From positions 845,073 through 909,072 of the forward strand of contig NZ_QBFD01000015.1 of the NCBI RefSeq assembly GCF_003335585.1: DNA of 64,000 bases, written 5' to 3'. The notes beneath the pieces were generated by a model. It was not told the origin of the DNA. It saw only the letters and a program-made list of their open reading frames with translations, and searched no databases. This DNA is from Sulfitobacter sp. DFL-14. Lineage in GTDB: Bacteria; Pseudomonadota; Alphaproteobacteria; Rhodobacterales; Rhodobacteraceae. Positions 17,374-26,491 of the stretch are shown in pieces. Positions within the stretch are counted from its first letter, which is position 1. Each line of letters opens with the position of its first letter. Both the position numbers and the translations under genes were made by a program.

Positions 17374-20300
17374 ATGTCGATTTTCCGCATCCTGCGCCTG
17401 CCTCTTTTGCTGCTATTCCTGCTGACCGGGCCGCTCTGGGCGCAAACTGCGGTGCCCGAGCATCGTTTCCTGTTTTCACGCGACGTGGATTTTTACGGCG
17501 CGGACCTGACCAACCTCTTTGATACCACGCAGGACGCCTGCCAGCGTGCCTGTTCCGCGCAGGATGCCTGCGTCGCCTTTACCTTCAACGCGCGGTCGAA
17601 TGCCTGTTTCCCGAAATCCGGCATTTCCGACCGGCAGCCCTACGAGGGGGCCATGTCGGCGCGCAAGGTGGCGACTGATCCGGCAGTTCTGGCCATTGCA
17701 TCAGCGCGTGCGGCAGACCTGTCGTTCCTGGACAGCAGAGACCTGGTAAATGCACGGGCGCTGGTCGCAAGCAATGCGCGGCGGTATTCCTTTGGGCCGG
17801 AAACGGCGGATGACCTGATTGCGGCAATGACCAGCGCGCAACAGGCAGGCAATACGGAAAATGCGCTGGCATGGGCGGGCAAGGCGGTTGCGGCGACCGA
17901 CCGGGCCGACCTTTGGGCGCGCATGGCGCGGCTGTCGTTGGTGCGGGCGCAGCAGCTGCGCAACAGCGAACGGGCAGAGCGCAACCGCGTCGCGCTGCGG
18001 GCGGCGACCAACGCCTATCTGCGCGCGGATAATGTGGCGGTTCAGGTCGATGCCCTGTCGGCGATGGCACTGGCGCTTGAGGAGAACCGGCGCGGGCGCG
18101 ACATGATCCCGGCGCTGCGGCTGGCGCTGTCGCTGTCGCCACGGGAGGAACTGGAAACCGCGCTGGACGAGGCGATCGGAAAATACGGTTTTCGCATCAC
18201 GGAGCACCGGGTGGACAACAATGCCGCCGCCCCGCGCATCTGTGCCGAATTCTCGGAAAAGCTGGTGCAGGTGGGCCAGGATTATGAACCCTTCGTCCAG
18301 GTCGAGCAGCGCGGTCTGGTTGTGCAGGCTGACGAAAGCCAGCTGTGCATCGACGGTGTGGAACACGGAACGCGCTATGACGTGACCTTTCGCAAGGGTC
18401 TGCCGGCGCAAAGCGGTGAGACTTTGCACAAGGATGTGCGCCTCCGGCTTTACATACGTGACCGCGATCCGCAGGTGCGGTTTCCGGGCCGTGCTTATGT
18501 GCTGCCACGCGCGGCGGATGCCGCCTTGCCGGTCGAGACGGTCAATGTCACCGATCTGGATCTCGTGCTGCTGCGAGTCAGTGACCGCAATCTGGTCCGC
18601 ACGATCCGGGAAAGCTATTTTGGCCGCCCGCTCAGCTATTATGAGGCGGAGCAGTTTTCCAGCGACCTCGCCCAGGAGGTCTGGCGCGGCAAGGGCGAGA
18701 CCCGGAACGAGCTGAATATGGACATGACAACGCGGCTGCCGATGGGCGATGTGCTGGCTGACCAGCCTGCGGGTATCTATGCGCTCAGCGCCGCGGTGCC
18801 CGGGCAGGACCCCTATGACCATCCGGCGGCAACCCAGTGGTTCGTGCTGTCCGATCTGGGGCTGTCGACCTGGTCCGGTGTCGACGGGCTGCATGTGGCT
18901 GTGCGGCGTCTGGCCGATGCCACGCCGCGCGCGGGCATCCGGCTGAGCCTGATTTCCCGCGCCAACGCGGTGCTGGGGGAGGTAACCACCGATGCGGAGG
19001 GTTTTGCGAGCTTTGCCGCCGGTCTGACGCGCGGGTCCGGTGCCGCAGCACCGGCGCTGCTGGTGGCAGAGGATGGTACGGCGGGTATCGCCTTTCTGCC
19101 GCTGACCGATCCGGCCTTCGATCTGTCCGACCGTGGGGTGGAGGGCAATCCGCCCGCGCCGCCCATCGACACGTTCCTGACGACGGACCGGGGCGCTTAT
19201 CGCGTGGGCGAGACGATCTATGCCACCGCCCTGACCCGTGACGGGCAGGCCGCTGCGCTGACGGACCTGCCGGTGACAGCGATCCTCAGGCGGCCCGACG
19301 GCGTCGAATATTCCCGCCACCTCAGCCAGAATGCCAAGGCCGGCGGCCATGTCTTTGCCCTGCCGCTGGGCGGGGATGTGCCGCGCGGTGCCTGGCGCAT
19401 CGATGTGCTGTCGGATGTGGATGCCCCGCCACTGGCCAGCCAGACCGTGCTGGTGGAGGATTTCCTGCCAGAGCGCCTCGATTTCGAGATGACCCTGCCC
19501 GACGCCCCCCTGACGCTGGCCAGCCGCCCGCCCCTGCGGGTGGATGTGCGCTATCTGTTCGGTGCGCCGGGGGCCGACCTGCCAGTACGTGGCGACCTGC
19601 GCTTGCGGGCAACGCGGTCCCTGCCGGGATGGGAGCGTTACAGTTTTGGTCCGCATGACGCCGCCTTTGGCACCCGCACTTCGGCGCTGGACGACACGGT
19701 GACCGATGCGGCAGGCACCGCAACGCTGGCGTTGAAATTCCCCACCCTTGATGAGGACCCCGGGTTGCCGCTGGAGGCCGAGATCATCCTTCAGGTCTCC
19801 GAAGGGTCCGGCCGCCCGGTCGAACGCCGCCTGACCCAACCGGTCACGCCGCAGGCCACGATGATCGGGATCAAACCGGCCTTCGATGGGACCCTGCCAG
19901 AGGGTGGCGATGCCGGATTTGACCTGATCGCGGTGACACCCCAGGGGGACACGGCCCCGATGCAGGTCCGCTGGACCCTGAACAAGGTCGAGACGCGCTA
20001 TCAATGGTATCAGCAATACGGCAACTGGGAATGGGAGCCGACCGTGCGCCGCATCCGTGCCGCGACCGGCGAGGCAACGCTGGGGGCCGAACCCGCGCGG
20101 ATCAGCGCCCCGACGCAATGGGGCGAATATGAGCTGCTCGTGGAACGCATTGGCACGCCCTATGCCGTGTCCTCGGTGCAGTTCTATTCGGGCTGGTACG
20201 GGGGCGATGGCGAAACCGACACGCCGGACCGGCTGGAAATGTCGCTCAATGCCGATGTCTTTGCGGTGGGCGATCCGGTGCAGGTGCGGCTGATGGCCGA

Positions 20301-22812
20301 TGGCGATGGTGTCGCGATCCTGACGGTGCTGTCCAACCGGGTGATCGAGCGCAAGGTTGTTGCCGTGACCAGGGGCGAGAATGTGCTGCCCCTGACCGTG
20401 ACAGAGGATTGGGGCAGCGGGGCATATGTGACCGCTTCGGTGCTGCGGGGCATGGATGTGGGTGCGGGTCTGAACCCCGCGCGCAGCCTTGGGCTGGTTC
20501 ATGCTGCGGTGGAGCCGGGGCAAAAGCAGCTGCAGGTCAGCTTTGATGCGCCCGCGGTGGTGGACGGTCAGGCAGGCACCATGCGGGCCGCCGTTTTGGT
20601 CGAGGGCGTGCAACCGGGAGAGACGGCTTATGTCACCCTTGCGGCTGTGGATCAGGGCATTCTGAACCTCACCCGGTTCGAAGCACCGGACGTGAACGGC
20701 CATTACTTTGGCCAGCGGCGGCTGGGCGTCGAGATGCGCGATGTCTATGGCCGTCTCATCGACGGGATGAACGGCGCGCTGGGGGCGGTCCGCTCAGGCG
20801 GGGATGCATCCGGCGGGTCGCAGGTGCAATCGCCGCCACCAACCGAGGAACTGATGGCTTTCTTCGCCGGTCCGGTGGCCGTGGGCCCCGATGGCCGGGC
20901 CGAGGTCGAGATCATCAAGCCCTCCTTCAACGGCACGATCAAGCTGATGGCGGTTGCCTGGTCCGGCAGCGCCGTGGGGGATGCCGACACGGATGTGATC
21001 GCGCGCGATCCGGTTGTGGTCACCGCCTCCCTGCCTCGGTTCCTGGCCCCGGGTGACGACAGCCGCCTGCTGCTGGAATTCGTCCATGCCGAAGGACCCG
21101 CAGGTGACATGCCGCTGAGTGTGGTGGCCGATGCCGCCGTGGCCCTGGGCGAAGTGCCGCAGCGGGTCAGTCTGGACCGGGACGGCACCCTGCGCCTGGA
21201 GATCCCGGTGACCGGCCGCGAGATTGGCGACCCGTTGATTACCGTCAGTCTGCAGACCCCCGATGGCACCACCTTGCGCAAGGTGCTGACCATGCCGGTG
21301 CGTGACAACGATCCCGAAACCGCCATCACCCGCAAATTCGCACTGGGTGTGGGCGAGACCTTTACCTTCGACAACAATGTCTTTGCCGACATGCGCCCCG
21401 GCACGGGTGAGGCGACCCTGACGGCCGGACCGCTGGCGCGTTTCGACGTGCCGGGGCTGCTGCGGCAGCTGGATCGCTATCCCTACGGCTGTACCGAACA
21501 GGTGACATCGGCGGCGATGCCGCTGCTGTACCTGTCGTCCATGGCCGAAGCCGCCGGACTGGGCGAGCCGGAGCGCATTCGCGCCAAGATAGAGGCTGCA
21601 ATTGCGCGCGTGCTGACCCGGCAATCAAGCAACGGGGCCTTCGGTCTCTGGAATGCCTCCTCGGGGGAATTCTGGCTGGACGCCTATGTGACGGATTTCC
21701 TGTCCCGGGCCCGGGGTGAAGGATACGAGGTGCCCGATACCGCCTTTGGTATCGCCATGGACAACCTGCGCAACCGCATCGCCTATGCTCCGGATTTCGA
21801 CAACGGCGGCGAAGACGTCGCCTATGCCTTGCTGGTGCTTGCCCGCGAGGGGGCGGCAAACATGGGTGATCTGCGGTACTATGCCGACACAAAGGCCGAT
21901 GATTTCGGCACACCGCTGGCTGCCGCCCAGATTGGTGCGGCGCTGGCCGCATATGGCGATCCGGTGCGCGCCGATGCGATGTTCCGGCGTGCGGGGGTTC
22001 TGTTGCTGCGCGACAGGGACCAGCGGCGCATCTATCGTGCCGACTTCGGCACCAGCCTGCGGGACACCGCCGCCGTGCTCAAGCTGAGCGCGGAAGCGGG
22101 CAGCAATGCGGTTGAGCCTGCCACGCTGATCTCCTGGGTGCGCAATGAGGACAAGCGCCTGTCGACACAGGAGGCCGCGCAAGTGGTGATGGCGGCCCAT
22201 GCGCTTGCTTCACCCGATGCGGTGCCGTCACTGCGCGTGGACGGTGAGGAGGCGCGCGGTCCGGTGATCAAACGGCTGAGCGACCGGCAATCGGGCCTGT
22301 CGGTGATCGAGAACATCAGCGCCACGCCCATCGACATCACGATGACGGCCTATGGCGTGCCGCAGGTGCCGCCGGCGGCGGATGGCTACGGCTATGCGAT
22401 TGATCGAAGCTATTTCACCCCCGATGGCGCGCCAGTCAGCGGGCCGGTTGCCTCGGGCGACCGGCTGGTGGTGGTGATCACGGTGACACCTTTCGAGAAC
22501 GTGGGCGCGCGTCTGATCGTGGACGATCCGCTGCCCGCAGGCTTCGAGATCGACAATCCGAACCTGTTGCGCGGGGGCGAGGTCAGCAGCCTTGACTGGC
22601 TGCAGACGGCGGAGGCGGAGAACGCCGAATTCCGCAGTGACCGCTTTATCGCAGCGGTGAATCACAGCAGCGCGGAGCCGTTCCGCCTTGCCTATATGGT
22701 GCGCGCGGTGACGCCGGGGGCCTATCACCATCCTGCCGCCACGGTCGAGGACATGTACCGCCCTGAATACCGCGCCAACACCGACACCGGCGAGGTGACG
22801 GTTACGCCATGA
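17374..22812 (+). CDS. Bacterial alpha-2-macroglobulin with N-terminal PAN/Apple domain
   Basis: Exported giant of 1812 residues. It has a signal peptide (ILRLPLLLLFLLTGPLWAQ), then a PAN/Apple-like domain (about 25-95, with cysteines in DACQRACSAQDACVAF and NACFPKSG), then macroglobulin MG domains with bait region, and near residue 1369 the thioester motif YPYGCTEQ, followed by the terpenoid-cyclase-like thioester domain. The intact CxEQ means it should trap proteases covalently in the periplasm. The next gene pbpC overlaps by 4 nt, the classic partner that repairs peptidoglycan. The start at 17374 is fixed by the signal peptide. Confidence 0.93.
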   Translation: MSIFRILRLPLLLLFLLTGPLWAQTAVPEHRFLFSRDVDFYGADLTNLFDTTQDACQRACSAQDACVAFTFNARSNACFPKSGISDRQPYEGAMSARKVATDPAVLAIASARAADLSFLDSRDLVNARALVASNARRYSFGPETADDLIAAMTSAQQAGNTENALAWAGKAVAATDRADLWARMARLSLVRAQQLRNSERAERNRVALRAATNAYLRADNVAVQVDALSAMALALEENRRGRDMIPALRLALSLSPREELETALDEAIGKYGFRITEHRVDNNAAAPRICAEFSEKLVQVGQDYEPFVQVEQRGLVVQADESQLCIDGVEHGTRYDVTFRKGLPAQSGETLHKDVRLRLYIRDRDPQVRFPGRAYVLPRAADAALPVETVNVTDLDLVLLRVSDRNLVRTIRESYFGRPLSYYEAEQFSSDLAQEVWRGKGETRNELNMDMTTRLPMGDVLADQPAGIYALSAAVPGQDPYDHPAATQWFVLSDLGLSTWSGVDGLHVAVRRLADATPRAGIRLSLISRANAVLGEVTTDAEGFASFAAGLTRGSGAAAPALLVAEDGTAGIAFLPLTDPAFDLSDRGVEGNPPAPPIDTFLTTDRGAYRVGETIYATALTRDGQAAALTDLPVTAILRRPDGVEYSRHLSQNAKAGGHVFALPLGGDVPRGAWRIDVLSDVDAPPLASQTVLVEDFLPERLDFEMTLPDAPLTLASRPPLRVDVRYLFGAPGADLPVRGDLRLRATRSLPGWERYSFGPHDAAFGTRTSALDDTVTDAAGTATLALKFPTLDEDPGLPLEAEIILQVSEGSGRPVERRLTQPVTPQATMIGIKPAFDGTLPEGGDAGFDLIAVTPQGDTAPMQVRWTLNKVETRYQWYQQYGNWEWEPTVRRIRAATGEATLGAEPARISAPTQWGEYELLVERIGTPYAVSSVQFYSGWYGGDGETDTPDRLEMSLNADVFAVGDPVQVRLMADGDGVAILTVLSNRVIERKVVAVTRGENVLPLTVTEDWGSGAYVTASVLRGMDVGAGLNPARSLGLVHAAVEPGQKQLQVSFDAPAVVDGQAGTMRAAVLVEGVQPGETAYVTLAAVDQGILNLTRFEAPDVNGHYFGQRRLGVEMRDVYGRLIDGMNGALGAVRSGGDASGGSQVQSPPPTEELMAFFAGPVAVGPDGRAEVEIIKPSFNGTIKLMAVAWSGSAVGDADTDVIARDPVVVTASLPRFLAPGDDSRLLLEFVHAEGPAGDMPLSVVADAAVALGEVPQRVSLDRDGTLRLEIPVTGREIGDPLITVSLQTPDGTTLRKVLTMPVRDNDPETAITRKFALGVGETFTFDNNVFADMRPGTGEATLTAGPLARFDVPGLLRQLDRYPYGCTEQVTSAAMPLLYLSSMAEAAGLGEPERIRAKIEAAIARVLTRQSSNGAFGLWNASSGEFWLDAYVTDFLSRARGEGYEVPDTAFGIAMDNLRNRIAYAPDFDNGGEDVAYALLVLAREGAANMGDLRYYADTKADDFGTPLAAAQIGAALAAYGDPVRADAMFRRAGVLLLRDRDQRRIYRADFGTSLRDTAAVLKLSAEAGSNAVEPATLISWVRNEDKRLSTQEAAQVVMAAHALASPDAVPSLRVDGEEARGPVIKRLSDRQSGLSVIENISATPIDITMTAYGVPQVPPAADGYGYAIDRSYFTPDGAPVSGPVASGDRLVVVITVTPFENVGARLIVDDPLPAGFEIDNPNLLRGGEVSSLDWLQTAEAENAEFRSDRFIAAVNHSSAEPFRLAYMVRAVTPGAYHHPAATVEDMYRPEYRANTDTGEVTVTP

Positions 22813-24833
22813 TCCGGCGCTATGGTCTTTTCGCCCTGGTGGTTGCGCTAGGGCTGGCCGCCGGTCTGCGTGACGGGTTCGACCGATGGGTGGCGGCGAC
22901 GGTGCTGCCGCCGGTGCTGGTTGAAACTTCGGTCGAGGTGCATGACCGTCATGGCGCGCTGATGCGGGTGTTCCCGGTGGAAAACGGCCGCGTCCGTCTG
23001 GCATTGAGGCTTGATCAGGTCGATGCCGGTTACCTGGACATGCTGGTCACCTATGAGGACAAGCGGTTTTACCGACACGCCGGTGTCGACCCCATTGCGC
23101 TGCTGCGTGCGGCGGCGCAGGCCCTTTGGCAGCGGGAAATCCGGTCCGGTGGCTCCACCCTGACAATGCAGGTCGCGCGGTTGCTGGAGAACTCGGGGAC
23201 CGGGCGCTGGCCGGGCAAGATGCGCCAGATCCGCGTGGCGCTGGCGCTTGAGCGGCGGCTGACCAAGGCGCAGATACTGGAGCTTTACCTGAACCACGCG
23301 CCCTATGGCGGCCCGCTGGAAGGGCTGCGGGCCGGAACCCTCGCCTGGTTCGGCAAGGCGCCCGCGCGACTGACCCAGGCCGAAGCGGCGCTGATGGTGG
23401 CGCTGCCGCAATCCCCCGAAACCCGCCGCCCCGACCGCCACCCGGCGGAGGCCCGCGCTGCAAGGGATCGTGTACTGACGCGCCTCGATGCGCCGGAGCA
23501 GGATTTGAAGGCGGCAATCCCCGGGGCGATGAAACCCATGGTCCGGCTTGCCCCGCATCTGGCGGACGCGGCCCGGCAGGAAGACCCGCTGGCCCCGCGC
23601 CATGACCTGACACTGGATGCCGGGATGCAGCGGCAGGTAGAGGCGCTGGCGCGGCGGGCGGTCAAGGGCCAGCCGCGTGGCGTTTCGGCGGCCATCGTCG
23701 TTGCGGATCATCGCAGCGGTGACATCCTCGCTTCTGTCGGGTCACCGGCCTATGCGGCCGAGGATGGGGCGCTGGGCTTTGTCGATATGACGCGGGCAGT
23801 GCGGTCACCTGGGTCCACCCTGAAACCTTTCATCTACGGGTTGGCCTTTGATCAGGGGCTGGCGCATCCCGACACGCTGATCGACGATTCACCAGTGGCT
23901 TTCGGCAGCTATGCGCCGCAGAACTTCGATGGCCAGTACCGCGGCGAGCTGACGGTGCGCGAGGCGCTGCAACTGTCCCTGAATATCCCGCCGGTCCTGC
24001 TGACGCAGGAACTGGGCCCGGCCCGGCTGATGGCCAGCCTGAGACAAGGCGGCGCAGAGCCGCAGCTGTCGGGAAAACCGGGTCTGGCGGTGGCGCTGGG
24101 CGGCGTGGGGCTGACGCTGAATGACATGGTGCAGCTTTATGCGGGCCTTGCCTCCGGCGGGAGGGCGCAGCCGCTGGTCTGGCGCAAAGGCACCGAAAAG
24201 CGGCCCGAGCGGCGCATGATGTCGCGGGCGGCGGCCTGGCAGGTGGGTCATATCCTTGCCGGTATCACCCCGCCACCCGGCACGGCGGCGCGCCCGGGGC
24301 AGATCGCCTACAAGACTGGGACGTCTTATGGGCACCGCGATGCCTGGGCCATCGGGTTTGACGGCGCCCATGTGGTCGGCGTCTGGCTTGGCAGGCCGGA
24401 TGGCACCCCGGTGCCCGGTGCATTCGGCGGCGACCTTGCCGCGCCCATCCTGTTCGAGACCTTTGGCCGTCTGGCCGCAACGCGCAGCCCGCTGTCGGTG
24501 CCGCCACCCGAAACCCTGATCCTCAGCACAGCCTCCCTGCCCAAGCCCTTGCAGCGGTTCCGGCCCCGTGATGCGGCATTTACCGGCGATGCCCGCGCGC
24601 CCATGGTCACATTCCCGCCCGACGGCGCGGTCCTGCGGCAAAGCGGCGATGGCATTCCGCTGAAATGGCGGGCCGGTGTTCTGCCGATGACGGTGCTGGT
24701 GAACGGCGCGCCGGTGCTGACCGGTGTGCGCCGCCGCGATGCGATGCTGTCGACGCTGGGGCCGGGGTTTTCGCGCATTCAGGTGATTGACGCGACCGGC
24801 CGGGGAGCGGCAGTCGAGATCAGGCTGGACTGA
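22809..24833 (+). CDS. pbpC: Penicillin-binding protein 1C
   Basis: Bifunctional peptidoglycan glycosyltransferase/transpeptidase of 674 residues with one N-terminal membrane anchor. The GT51 domain shows VTYEDKRFYRHAGVDPIALL and GGSTLTMQVARLLE. The transpeptidase domain has the three catalytic motifs: SPGSTLKPF (SxxK), LSLN (SxN) and KTGTSYG. A C-terminal BiPBP_C domain follows (about 590-674, FPPDGAVLRQSGDGIPLKW). Paired with alpha-2-macroglobulin, overlapping its stop, as in the E. coli yfhM-pbpC locus, suggesting wall repair after protease attack. Confidence 0.96.
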   Translation: MIRRYGLFALVVALGLAAGLRDGFDRWVAATVLPPVLVETSVEVHDRHGALMRVFPVENGRVRLALRLDQVDAGYLDMLVTYEDKRFYRHAGVDPIALLRAAAQALWQREIRSGGSTLTMQVARLLENSGTGRWPGKMRQIRVALALERRLTKAQILELYLNHAPYGGPLEGLRAGTLAWFGKAPARLTQAEAALMVALPQSPETRRPDRHPAEARAARDRVLTRLDAPEQDLKAAIPGAMKPMVRLAPHLADAARQEDPLAPRHDLTLDAGMQRQVEALARRAVKGQPRGVSAAIVVADHRSGDILASVGSPAYAAEDGALGFVDMTRAVRSPGSTLKPFIYGLAFDQGLAHPDTLIDDSPVAFGSYAPQNFDGQYRGELTVREALQLSLNIPPVLLTQELGPARLMASLRQGGAEPQLSGKPGLAVALGGVGLTLNDMVQLYAGLASGGRAQPLVWRKGTEKRPERRMMSRAAAWQVGHILAGITPPPGTAARPGQIAYKTGTSYGHRDAWAIGFDGAHVVGVWLGRPDGTPVPGAFGGDLAAPILFETFGRLAATRSPLSVPPPETLILSTASLPKPLQRFRPRDAAFTGDARAPMVTFPPDGAVLRQSGDGIPLKWRAGVLPMTVLVNGAPVLTGVRRRDAMLSTLGPGFSRIQVIDATGRGAAVEIRLD

Positions 24834-24914
24834 CCCGTACCGCTTGGCCAAATCGTGCCACAGCCACGTGCCCGCCATTGCTGGCCGCAGGTGCTTGCGC
24901 TAGGATTGGCGGTG

Positions 24915-25565
24915 ATGAAACGACTGCTGGCCACCTTGTTTTTCTGCGTATCGGCCCCTGGGCTGATGGCACATCCACATATCTTTGTGGATACCGGCCT
25001 TGCTTTTCATTTTGACCCGGAGGGGCGTCTGACCGAGGTCGAAGTGACCTGGGCCTACGATGAATTCTATTCCCTGCTGGTCACCGAGGATATGGAGCTG
25101 GATGCGGATTTCGACGGCAAGCTGACAGAGGCGGAACAGGCCGCGCTGACCGGATTCGACATGCATTGGATCGAAGGATTCAATGGGGATCTGGAGATCA
25201 CCCAGGGCACGGAGCCGCTGCGCCTGTCGGGGCCCCGGAATTACACGGCCAGACTGACGCATGGCCGCGTGGTCACGACCCATTTCCGCAGTATCGAAGG
25301 CGCATCGGCAGAGGGCGCAGCCTTTGAGGTGAAACCCTATGACCGGACCTATTACACCGCCTATGACGTGACCCTGCCCGTCACCATCGAGGGGACCGAA
25401 AATTGCCGCAGCCGGGTCAAGATGCCGGATCTGAACAAGGGGCTTATGGCTGTCCGCGACGAGCTGGCCGCGCTGGATGCGGATACCGACCCGGATGAGG
25501 CCGGACTGCCCAACATCGGGGCCGATCTGGCGTCGACGGTGATTGTCACATGCGGCGCATCCTGA
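24915..25565 (+). CDS. DUF1007 family periplasmic protein
   Basis: Protein of 216 residues with a signal peptide (LLATLFFCVSAPGLMA) followed by HPHIFVDTGLAFHFD, the conserved HPHxxxD start of mature DUF1007 proteins, a probable metal-binding site. The segment DADFDGKLTEAEQ resembles an EF-hand-like acidic loop. It overlaps the NicO-type transporter gene by 16 nt. This pairing is common, so a role in delivering nickel or cobalt (or zinc) to that transporter is likely but inferred. The ATG at 24915 is chosen for the signal peptide; GTG at 24912 is an alternative. Confidence 0.85.
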   Translation: MKRLLATLFFCVSAPGLMAHPHIFVDTGLAFHFDPEGRLTEVEVTWAYDEFYSLLVTEDMELDADFDGKLTEAEQAALTGFDMHWIEGFNGDLEITQGTEPLRLSGPRNYTARLTHGRVVTTHFRSIEGASAEGAAFEVKPYDRTYYTAYDVTLPVTIEGTENCRSRVKMPDLNKGLMAVRDELAALDADTDPDEAGLPNIGADLASTVIVTCGAS

Positions 25566-26461
25566 CCGTTGCCGCGGTCGCGGTTCTGGTGCTGCTTGCG
25601 GCGTTCTGGGTGATTGGCGGCTTTGACCAGGTCGCACTTTGGGCGGCGGGATTGCAACGGTCCTTTCAAAACACCATCGCCGGAGCCCTGCGCGCGGCGC
25701 GGGCGGGGGATGAGGGCGCGGTGCTGACCTTGCTGGGGGCCTGTTTCGCCTATGGGCTTGCCCATGCGGCGGGGCCGGGCCACGGAAAGGTGTTGATCGG
25801 TGGCTATGGGATGGGCAGCAACGTACCGATGCTGCGCCTCTCAGTGATCGCGGGGCTTGCGTCACTGGGGCAGGCCGCGGCGGCCGTCGTGCTGGTTTAT
25901 ACAGGTGTTCTGGCCCTTGATCTCGGGCGCGAGGCCCTGGTTGGCGTGACCGAAGACATCATGGCCCCCGCCAGCTATGCGGCCATCACCGGCATCGGCC
26001 TGTGGCTGTTCCTGCGCGGTTCACGCAAGGCATTTGCCCGGCCATCGGGCACCTCTCACCACCACGATCACGGCGCAGGCCATGATCACGGTGTCTGTCA
26101 GGAATGTGGCCATGCCCATGGTCCGACCCTGGAACAGGTCCAGCAGGTGCATTCGCTGCGCGCCGCCATCGGTCTGATTGCCGGGATCGCGATCAGGCCT
26201 TGCACCGGGGCCTTGTTTGTTCTGGTGATCACCTGGCAGATGGGCATCGGCGGCCTGGGCATCGGCGGGGCCTTTGCGATGGCGCTGGGTACGGCGGTTG
26301 TCACCATTGCCGTGGGGCTGACGGCGGGTGGTCTGCGTGGCGGTCTGCTGGCAGGCATCAGCGGCTCTGCCCGTCTCGCTCAGACGGCTGCGGCGCTTGA
26401 GGTGATGGCAGGGCTGACCGTGATTGTCCTGGCCGGAGGGCTGCTGGTCCGCGCGTTGTAG
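25550..26461 (+). CDS. Nickel/cobalt transporter, NicO/RcnA-like family
   Basis: Inner-membrane protein of 303 residues with about six to seven hydrophobic segments. It carries the NicO motifs GLAHAAGPGHGKVLIGGYG and IRPCTGALFVLV, and a cytosolic or periplasmic loop rich in metal ligands (HHHDHGAGHDHGVCQECGHAHG, residues about 166-187, taken in two pieces HHHDHGAGHDHG and CQECGHAHG). Members export or import Ni2+/Co2+; direction cannot be told. Translationally coupled to DUF1007 upstream. The cobalamin operon lies about 20 kb away on the same strand, so cobalt supply is a reasonable guess. Confidence 0.88.
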   Translation: MRRILTVAAVAVLVLLAAFWVIGGFDQVALWAAGLQRSFQNTIAGALRAARAGDEGAVLTLLGACFAYGLAHAAGPGHGKVLIGGYGMGSNVPMLRLSVIAGLASLGQAAAAVVLVYTGVLALDLGREALVGVTEDIMAPASYAAITGIGLWLFLRGSRKAFARPSGTSHHHDHGAGHDHGVCQECGHAHGPTLEQVQQVHSLRAAIGLIAGIAIRPCTGALFVLVITWQMGIGGLGIGGAFAMALGTAVVTIAVGLTAGGLRGGLLAGISGSARLAQTAAALEVMAGLTVIVLAGGLLVRAL

Positions 26462-26491
26462 CGGCAGCCGCTTCAACACGGGCCGGTCAGC

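Noticed and set aside
17701..20703. 1000-codon open frame antisense to the alpha-2-macroglobulin gene
   Set aside because: Composition is His/Gln/Arg-rich mirror of the real gene; a by-product of high GC third positions. Similar antisense frames occur opposite polA (37447-39492) and the MoxR operon (28885-30315, 31757-33250).
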